Of a DNA stretch of 11,208 nt, positions 6,973 to 11,208 are shown piece after piece. A program made the position numbers and the translations under genes. The notes below the pieces were generated by a model. The model saw only the letters and a list, made by a program, of their open reading frames with translations, did not search any database and was not told the DNA's origin. This DNA is from Lachnospiraceae bacterium (GTDB lineage: Bacteria; Bacillota; Clostridia; Lachnospirales; Lachnospiraceae): assembly GCA_024684155.1 (NCBI GenBank), contig JAIKXK010000153.1, positions 1 through 11,208 on the forward strand. The letters run 5' to 3'. Every line of letters begins with the position of its first letter. Positions within the stretch are counted from its first letter, which is position 1.

Positions 6973-7046
6973 GTGTGAGTAGCTCAGCTGGATAGAGCAC
7001 TTGGCTACGGACCAAGGTGTCGGGGGTTCGAATCCTCTCTCGCACG
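6973..7046 (+). tRNA. tRNA-Arg, anticodon ACG
   Basis: The 74-nt cloverleaf folds fully by eye. The acceptor is GTGTGAG with CTCGCAC (one T-G wobble), the D stem GCTC/GAGC, the anticodon stem CTTGG/CCAAG and the loop CTACGGA with anticodon ACG at 7007-7009. The variable loop has five bases, and the T arm is GGGGG/CCTCT around TTCGAAT, with two wobbles. The discriminator is G7046. The 3' CCA is not encoded. The A at position 34 would be deaminated to inosine, so the tRNA reads CGU, CGC and CGA arginine codons. It has its own promoter and terminator. Its last 13 bases recur at 7205-7217. Confidence 0.97.
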
Positions 7047-7091
7047 CGTCTATAGAAAAAGAACCAGACCATTTTGGCCTGGTTCTTTTTT
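7034..7091 (+). repeat. Direct repeat copy 1: tRNA 3' end plus terminator
   Basis: This 58-base segment covers the last 13 bases of tRNA-Arg, the sequence GTCTATAG and the terminator hairpin. It is identical to 7205-7262 except at one position (C7047 versus T7218). The period between copies is 171 bp. Confidence 0.93.
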
Positions 7092-7092
7092 T
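7056..7092 (+). terminator. Intrinsic terminator of tRNA-Arg
   Basis: AAAAAGAACCAG pairs with CTGGTTCTTTTT, and two further C-G pairs close the inner loop after one A-C mismatch. A run of seven T residues follows. It starts ten bases after the tRNA. The A-run on the other side makes it potentially active on both strands. Confidence 0.88.
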
Positions 7093-7204
7093 ATACGAGC
7101 TTGCAGCTCGTATTCAAAAGTTCGAAATCTCAGCTACATAAATGTAGCTTCGGTCGGTTACGCAGGAAAAAGATCCTCTGGATCTTTTTCTTTTTCTGCT
7201 TCAC
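7093..7204. repeat. Palindrome-rich spacer with three perfect inverted repeats
   Basis: The stretch between the two direct-repeat copies encodes no protein. It holds ATACGAGCT-TGC-AGCTCGTAT (7093-7113), AGCTACAT-AA-ATGTAGCT (7132-7149) and an 11-bp stem GAAAAAGATCC-TCT-GGATCTTTTTC (7166-7190) followed by TTTTTC, which could act as another terminator. The stretch from 7144 (GTAGCTTCGGTCGGTTA) resembles a tRNA D-arm. It may be a decayed tRNA gene or a non-coding structured RNA; neither can be shown from sequence alone. Confidence 0.6.
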
Positions 7205-7262
7205 CCTCTCTCGCACGTGTCTATAGAAAAAGAACCAGACCATTTTGGCCTGGTTCTTTTTT
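7205..7262. repeat. Direct repeat copy 2: orphan tRNA 3' end plus bidirectional terminator
   Basis: This is a second copy of the tRNA-Arg 3' end and terminator, with no intact tRNA in front of it. On the minus strand the hairpin is followed by TTCTTTTTC and directly follows the stop codon of the DUF3990 gene: the stop (7261-7263) overlaps the T-run of the repeat by two bases. It therefore probably ends transcription of the long minus-strand operon. Confidence 0.88.
7227..7262. terminator. Bidirectional terminator ending the DUF3990 operon
   Basis: This is the second copy of the AAAAAGAACCAG/CTGGTTCTTTTTT hairpin. Read on the minus strand, it starts right after the DUF3990 stop codon and ends with a T-run interrupted by one C. 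Read on the plus strand, it has a run of six T residues, but no gene or promoter is visible upstream apart from the palindromic spacer. Confidence 0.8.
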
Positions 7263-7815
7263 ATTCTTCTAATCTTTCTAATTCTCTTGCAAATAATTCC
7301 TGATAGTCCGCTTCTTCCCTTGCCACCAGTTCTCTATATTTCAAAATATCTTTTAATACAATCTCTTCTGATGACAAAAATTCTAACTGTGCTGCTGCCT
7401 TTTCTGATTTAATTGTAATTTGATGATATTCTGGTCCTATCATTAATAACTGCAGAGATTCCTTGGCATCTAAATATCCACTGGTAATAATCCCCATTAC
7501 ATCATAGATGGTATCGTTGGCAATCGGTCCCATAATGATATCATATTCCTTTAACTCATCTGGTTTATGATTCCGATTTTTATTAATGTAGTCAAACCAT
7601 TCCTCACTACGAGAGAATTCTTTAACAGACAGACCTTCTGTATTTAGTTCATAGGTATTACAAATGGTAGTCTCTCCCTTTCTCTCCTTTGCCCAACGTC
7701 TGGAAAACTCCATATCATCAGTCAGATAAAAACCCTGACCAAAGTCCGCGTTTTTTCTGCCATAATAAATATCTGGTGTTTTTATTTCTAAAAATCCGGT
7801 GTGAAATAATCTCAT
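7261..7815 (-). CDS. DUF3990-family protein, putative ADP-ribosyltransferase fold
   Basis: This is a 184-residue soluble protein that looks like the DUF3990 family. Visible matches are LFHTG at 3-7 (compare the family's YHGT-like start, with H5), DFGQGFYLTDD at 24-34, RRWAKER at 39-45, YDIIMGPIANDTIYDVM at 91-107 and QITIKSEKAAAQLEFL at 132-147. An H...Y pattern with NAD-binding arginine-type spacing suggests an ART/PARP-like fold, but I cannot see an unambiguous catalytic glutamate. Members are often found beside a small partner gene (for example DUF3791) in toxin-antitoxin-like pairs; no such partner is present here. An AAAAGG ribosome site lies about seven bases before the ATG. It starts 42 nt after the radical-SAM gene on the same strand and is probably the last gene of that operon. 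The C-terminal 30 residues form a charged helix. Confidence 0.68.
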   Translation of the reverse strand: MRLFHTGFLEIKTPDIYYGRKNADFGQGFYLTDDMEFSRRWAKERKGETTICNTYELNTEGLSVKEFSRSEEWFDYINKNRNHKPDELKEYDIIMGPIANDTIYDVMGIITSGYLDAKESLQLLMIGPEYHQITIKSEKAAAQLEFLSSEEIVLKDILKYRELVAREEADYQELFARELERLEE

Positions 7816-7857
7816 ATTTTTTCCTTTTGTTCCTAATAACTTCTGTTTTCCTTCTTC

Positions 7858-8688
7858 TTACACATTTCCAAGGAGCACATGTGTTAAATACTTATCTGCT
7901 ACTTCTTTCAGTACTTTCATCGTTTCAATATCTGTGGCAGGCTCTCTCATTTTATATCTTGGAAAATAACGTGTAATATGAAGTGGTATATTTTTATCAA
8001 TAGACGCAATCCATTTTGCCTCTTCTTCCATATCCAAACTACCATCATTTAATCCTGGCACAATTAAAGTCGTAAGTTCTACATGACAGCTTTCTGCTGC
8101 CCTTATAACAAATCTTTTTACAGATTCTAAATCGCCACCTAGCGCGTCATAGTTTTCCTGCCGAAAACCTTTCACATCAATATTTATGGCATCCATCAAA
8201 GGAATAACTTCCTCTGCTACTTCCATGGATGCACATCCATTTGTCACTAAAACATTTGCCATATGTTCCCTTCGAAGTAGTTTGGCACAGTCTCTTACAT
8301 ACTCATAGCCCACCAGCGCTTCGTTGTAAGTATAAGCCACTCCTATGTTACCATTTACGGTCTCTCTTTTAGCAATCTCCACTAACTCTTTTGGAGAAAT
8401 CTGATACAGCCTTGAAAACTCTTCCTCCTTTGCATCAGCAATTTCATAGTTTTGACAAAAAGGACATGACAAATTACAGCCAAAGCTTCCAATGGATAAA
8501 ATCTTTGATCCAGGTCGATAGAAAGCTAATGGTTTCTTTTCAATAGGGTCAAGCGCAACAGAGGTCAGTTTTCCATAATTTGTACTTACCACCTGACCAC
8601 TGGTATTTTTTCTTGCTTTGCAAATGCCTGTTTGTCCTTCCTCTAAGTTACAATGATGAAAACAGACTTTGCACTCTGTCCTATTCAT
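7858..8688 (-). CDS. amrS: AmmeMemoRadiSam system radical SAM enzyme
   Basis: This 276-residue protein belongs to the radical S-adenosylmethionine family found with AMMECR1 and Memo/LigB proteins. GCNLSCPFCQN supplies the three [4Fe-4S] cysteines C71, C75 and C78. An N-terminal cysteine cluster (C6, C9, C13, C23, with G..GIC.AR.N) is typical of this subfamily and of activase-like proteins. Other visible features are the YTYNEALVGYE segment (119-129), VTNG, INIDVKGF and GLNDG. The protein ends at HVLLGNV, where several relatives, as I recall them, continue into a cysteine-containing tail (NTYCP..C); here a stop follows at once. The start overlaps the AMMECR1 gene by 8 bp, with GAGGT upstream, so translation is probably coupled. 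The substrate is not known to me. Confidence 0.9.
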   Translation of the reverse strand: MNRTECKVCFHHCNLEEGQTGICKARKNTSGQVVSTNYGKLTSVALDPIEKKPLAFYRPGSKILSIGSFGCNLSCPFCQNYEIADAKEEEFSRLYQISPKELVEIAKRETVNGNIGVAYTYNEALVGYEYVRDCAKLLRREHMANVLVTNGCASMEVAEEVIPLMDAINIDVKGFRQENYDALGGDLESVKRFVIRAAESCHVELTTLIVPGLNDGSLDMEEEAKWIASIDKNIPLHITRYFPRYKMREPATDIETMKVLKEVADKYLTHVLLGNV

Positions 8689-9196
8689 GACGAACTACCT
8701 CAAACCGATAGAGTTTGATATCTTTTTCATCTTCTCCTATACCGGCTTTCATCTTTGCAATTGAAACCTGCTCTTCTACACTATCCACTCCCTCTAAATC
8801 TGGCAAAAGAAGCCCTCTCTTAACTCCTTTTTCTACAATTACGCCATAGCGTATAACATCTAATTCTTCCAAGGAAGAAATAGCTTCCCTTTCCCCTAAA
8901 ACATCTACATTGATTTCTAAATCCATTAGCTCCTCCTCTTTAATAGGGAAAAACCTTGGATCTCTGGTAGAAGCAGAAATGGCATTCATCATTATTTCTT
9001 CAGCCAAGGTATCCTGACAGGCAGCAATGGTTCCAATACACCCCCGAAGCTCTCCATTTTTATGAATCGAGACAAAAGCGCCTGCTCTTCTATGAAGCAT
9101 TTCCTCTGATAATTCTTCCTTTCCCGGTTCATATAGCTTCCTTGTTTTTATATATGTATCAATGGTGTTTTTTGCGAGACTTACATATTTATCCAT
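8681..9196 (-). CDS. AMMECR1-domain protein (AmmeMemoRadiSam system)
   Basis: This is a 171-residue soluble protein consisting of one AMMECR1 domain. The family hallmark LRGCIGTI is at residues 50-57, preceded by RRAGAFVSI and followed by NAISASTRDPRFFPI, LEINVDVLGE and LLLPDLEGVDSVEEQ, all family-typical. The biochemical role of the domain is unsettled; human AMMECR1 is a disease gene. I recall this domain fused to the C-terminus of a LigB-type protein in many Firmicutes, but here it is a separate gene overlapping the LigB gene by 8 bp in another frame. A GAGGGGG ribosome site lies six bases before the ATG, inside the end of the upstream gene. That indicates real translation and not a sequencing frameshift. 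The next gene, the radical-SAM enzyme, overlaps its end, also by 8 bp. Confidence 0.92.
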   Translation of the reverse strand: MDKYVSLAKNTIDTYIKTRKLYEPGKEELSEEMLHRRAGAFVSIHKNGELRGCIGTIAACQDTLAEEIMMNAISASTRDPRFFPIKEEELMDLEINVDVLGEREAISSLEELDVIRYGVIVEKGVKRGLLLPDLEGVDSVEEQVSIAKMKAGIGEDEKDIKLYRFEVVRHE

Positions 9197-10004
9197 CTGC
9201 TTCCCCCTCTACATGATAGATGCAAAATCCATACCCTACACCAAAGGTCGCCTCATGACTTAGTGGTGTCGGTATTACCTTTTTTCCTTCTAATGCTCCT
9301 CCCATAATGGTAAAAGACCTATGTCCACACTCCATAGATGCTTCTAATAAACCTTCATCAAATTCTTTTAGTTTAGAAAATTCTCCTAAACTCATTACCT
9401 CCATGATTTTTTTGTCATACTCTGGTCCTTCTGGTTGATACCCATAAGGTCCATCTTTCTTTTGGCAATGGCTTAAATCTCCACTAGCCACAAATACACA
9501 TCGTCTTCCAACTTCATCTATCGCTTTTGCAATAGCCCTTCCATATTCCCAATGGGTTTCTAAAGATAACCCTGATAAGCTTAAACGCACTAGTTTTGCA
9601 TCCTTATATTTTTGTGTGACAAAATAAAGAGGCACCATGGTTCCATGATCTAATAAAGGAGATTTTTCTCCCTCTATTCCTGCTGGAATTCCTGATTTAT
9701 GTGACTCTTTGCAAATTGCCTCTACCATTTCTTTATCATAAGTAACACTCATCTGCACCCTGCTTGCACGAAAAGCAGAAAAATCACCTATGGCTTTTTC
9801 TCCAGGAGAAATATGAAAATAATCCCGATACATTACGTTATGTGGTGTGGATAAAAGTATGGTATCCGGCTTTATTCTTTCTATATCTTCTGCTACTCTT
9901 TGAAAAGATCGAATCGTATCCTTTATTTTATTTTCTTCTCCTCCTCCGATCTGTGCTACTGCAATTGGAGGATGAGGCACCATATAACCCGCAACAATAC
10001 TCAT
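9189..10004 (-). CDS. LigB/Memo-type class III extradiol dioxygenase-like protein
   Basis: This 271-residue protein has the class III extradiol dioxygenase fold shared by LigB and Memo proteins. Conserved positions match the family: VPHPP with H11, STPHN with H55, YRDYFHISPG, LDHGTMVPL with H120, VASGDLSH with H179 in the place of the LigB active-site histidine, GPYGYQPEGPEYD, and ECGHRSF (225-231). H11, H55 and one acidic residue are the likely metal ligands. Ring-cleaving activity is doubtful in this setting; the neighbours show it belongs to the AmmeMemoRadiSam set. The start has GGGGG five bases upstream. It lies 22 nt after the MIF-like gene. Its 3' end overlaps the AMMECR1 gene by 8 bp. 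I have not assigned a gene symbol because naming within this set differs between databases. Confidence 0.88.
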   Translation of the reverse strand: MSIVAGYMVPHPPIAVAQIGGGEENKIKDTIRSFQRVAEDIERIKPDTILLSTPHNVMYRDYFHISPGEKAIGDFSAFRASRVQMSVTYDKEMVEAICKESHKSGIPAGIEGEKSPLLDHGTMVPLYFVTQKYKDAKLVRLSLSGLSLETHWEYGRAIAKAIDEVGRRCVFVASGDLSHCQKKDGPYGYQPEGPEYDKKIMEVMSLGEFSKLKEFDEGLLEASMECGHRSFTIMGGALEGKKVIPTPLSHEATFGVGYGFCIYHVEGEADG

Positions 10005-10026
10005 ATCTTCCCCCTATATAATAAAA

Positions 10027-10368
10027 CTAAAAGTTTCTACCATTCCATCCCCAGTCAGAAACTTCCCGATAGGTAACATATATCTTATCTCCTGGAATAT
10101 CTAATTCCTCATTTAAAATGCGACAGATTTCCCCTGTCATTTTTGAATAAGCTTCAGGAGAAGCAGCTCCATAAAGACTAACGTTTACATAAGCTCCTTT
10201 TTCTACCTTATCTCCCGCAAAATACAAATCATAATTGTCATCAAATCCAACCATTAAATAACTTTCAGTCTTACCCAAAGCAAGAATCGCCTGGCCAAAT
10301 TTTTTCTTAATCTCTGTCTTTTTCTTCTCTGATACAGGTACTGAAATTTTTGAATCAATAAATGGCAT
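10027..10368 (-). CDS. MIF-like tautomerase superfamily protein
   Basis: This 113-residue protein closely resembles macrophage migration inhibitory factor (MIF) and D-dopachrome tautomerase, which act as homotrimers. The start codon is followed directly by Pro2, the catalytic N-terminal base once Met is removed. The start is therefore certain, with AGGAGG seven bases upstream. K33 corresponds to MIF K32. The IYVTY stretch and C-terminal WGWNGRNF match the MIF VYINY and GWNNSTF regions, and YSKMTGEICRILNEEL matches the second long helix. The CALC oxidoreductase motif of mammalian MIF is absent (AYVN instead). It has no signal peptide. Activity on phenylpyruvate or a similar enol is likely; the natural substrate is unknown. 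It starts 21 nt after the esterase stop, in the same operon. Confidence 0.9.
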   Translation of the reverse strand: MPFIDSKISVPVSEKKKTEIKKKFGQAILALGKTESYLMVGFDDNYDLYFAGDKVEKGAYVNVSLYGAASPEAYSKMTGEICRILNEELDIPGDKIYVTYREVSDWGWNGRNF

Positions 10369-10389
10369 AATTCATCCTCCTACTTCTTC

Positions 10390-11208
10390 TTATTTTAATA
10401 ATAAATTTACTCCAACATTAAAACTATGGTCTTGTACTGCTTCATTTAGCCAATGAGCCATAGTCGTAACTCCCTGACTTTTTTGATAAAAATATGGTTG
10501 TCGAACTGCTGTGTGTACGGTTCCCCCTTTTGTGTACAATGGATTTTTCCAATCGTAATAGAAAAAATGCATTGGTTCACTTAGGGATGACAACTTTTCA
10601 TGCATCACCTTTAAATCCTGATAGTATTTCTTTTGCGCCTCCTCGTTAGTTTCAAAGATTCCACAATCGATTTCATTTTGGAATGAAGATAACAAATAAT
10701 CTTCTATGGAAGAAGCATAAAGATAACGACAACGCTGTCCCATTTTTTTCATTAAATCTTCATACCAATCTAAGGTAATATTTTCACTATGTAAGCTCTC
10801 AACCGTATTCTTCGGGGCCTTCCATACATCCTGTAAGGTTTCCTTCCAATTGCTCCTTAGTAAAAGGGCACTATCGGAAAACACTGTAATATCCTCACAT
10901 TCTGGATAAAAATCTTCTATTATTTCTTTCGCCAAGGCTGGTACTGCAAAGGCTCCCGCTGACTCTCCCGCAATTAAAATACGTTCTGCCTTTGGGAACT
11001 GTTTTTTTATCATTTCCATACTAAGACGAAAATTATGATAACCACAAAAATATAATTTTTGCTTTTCACCATTTTCATCTTCATAAGAAAGGCTATGATT
11101 TCCAAGATGAAAATCTCCCGTAGAATACGGAATCACACCAAAGTTCCATCCATGAAAGGGATTTCTTTGTTTATTTTCTGTAATTCCTATATTAATATTC
11201 ATAATCTG
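10390..11208 (-). CDS. Pectin acetylesterase/Notum-like serine hydrolase, 5' end beyond the window
   Basis: This is an alpha/beta-hydrolase related to plant pectin acetylesterases and animal Notum. Counting from the ATG at 11202 there are 270 residues, but the frame is open to the edge (CAG ATT precede it) and only six upstream bases are visible, with no ribosome site. The family normally carries a GGGxCW-type stretch before the visible NPF.GW segment, so the true start is probably outside. NPFHGWNFGVIPYSTGDFHLGN (14-35) is diagnostic, followed by YHNFRL, the nucleophile elbow GESAG (S81), VFSDSA (108-112, possible acid) and GGTVHTAV with H230 as likely catalytic histidine. No signal peptide can be judged. 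The natural ester is unknown; a carbohydrate acetyl or a lipid ester are possibilities. It is the first visible gene of the minus-strand operon. Confidence 0.75.
   Translation of the reverse strand, partial: QIMNINIGITENKQRNPFHGWNFGVIPYSTGDFHLGNHSLSYEDENGEKQKLYFCGYHNFRLSMEMIKKQFPKAERILIAGESAGAFAVPALAKEIIEDFYPECEDITVFSDSALLLRSNWKETLQDVWKAPKNTVESLHSENITLDWYEDLMKKMGQRCRYLYASSIEDYLLSSFQNEIDCGIFETNEEAQKKYYQDLKVMHEKLSSLSEPMHFFYYDWKNPLYTKGGTVHTAVRQPYFYQKSQGVTTMAHWLNEAVQDHSFNVGVNLLLK

Noticed and set aside
7034..7262. Attachment sites of an integrated element
   Set aside because: No integrase or cargo between the two copies; kept only as a possible scar in the findings, not called as a mobile element.
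7689..7976. Plus-strand open frame across the start of the DUF3990 gene
   Set aside because: Overlaps two well-supported minus-strand genes and shows no family likeness.
9189..9196. Programmed +1 frameshift joining the LigB and AMMECR1 frames
   Set aside because: No slippery codon or stimulatory structure seen, and the AMMECR1 gene has its own ribosome site and start codon.
9764..10021. Plus-strand open frame opposite the LigB gene
   Set aside because: Antisense to a conserved coding region; no ribosome site.
1..11208. CRISPR array or insertion sequence
   Set aside because: No regularly spaced short repeats, no transposase-like frame and no terminal inverted repeats flanked by target duplications were seen.

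Overview
The window looks like chromosomal DNA of a low-GC Gram-positive anaerobe in the Clostridia, most likely a Lachnospiraceae member. The inference rests on AT-rich codon use, strong AGGAGG-type ribosome sites, extended -10 promoters, a serine-rich FliD-like secreted protein, a large HD-GYP receptor and an AmmeMemoRadiSam gene cluster. No species can be named from sequence alone. There is no phage, transposase, integrase or CRISPR array.

Left part (1-2760): a cut-off minus-strand gene and a HAD-family phosphatase form one transcription unit. Divergent from it is a ZIP-family metal transporter, whose promoter overlaps a perfect 18-bp palindrome resembling a DtxR-family metal-repressor site. 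The ZIP gene converges on a GH25 lysozyme lipoprotein gene so tightly that the two stop codons share the four bases TTAA.

Middle part (2760-6900): an intrinsic terminator separates the lysozyme from a cysteine-free FliD-like protein with two FliD_C-like repeats. The FliD-like gene is preceded by a good match to a sigma-28 (SigD) flagellar promoter. Upstream of it is an HD-GYP cyclic-di-GMP phosphodiesterase whose membrane part resembles an ECF-transporter S component followed by a Cache-type sensor. A Maf nucleotide pyrophosphatase gene diverges from the phosphodiesterase.

tRNA locus (6900-7263): a tRNA-Arg(ACG) has its own promoter and terminator. The last 13 bases of the tRNA plus the whole terminator recur 171 bp downstream (57 of 58 bases identical). 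Between the copies lie 113 bp holding three perfect palindromes and a stretch reminiscent of a decayed tRNA D-arm.

Right part (7261-11208): six minus-strand genes with gaps of 42 nt or less, or 8-bp overlaps, form an apparent operon. In transcription order they are a pectin-acetylesterase/Notum-like hydrolase (5' end outside the window), a MIF-like tautomerase, a LigB/Memo-type protein, an AMMECR1 protein, a radical-SAM enzyme and a DUF3990 protein with a putative ADP-ribosyltransferase fold. The three middle genes are the AmmeMemoRadiSam set, whose biochemical purpose I do not know to be established. The LigB and AMMECR1 parts, which I recall as fused in many Firmicutes, are separate here. 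This six-gene arrangement is the best candidate in the window for an undescribed system.
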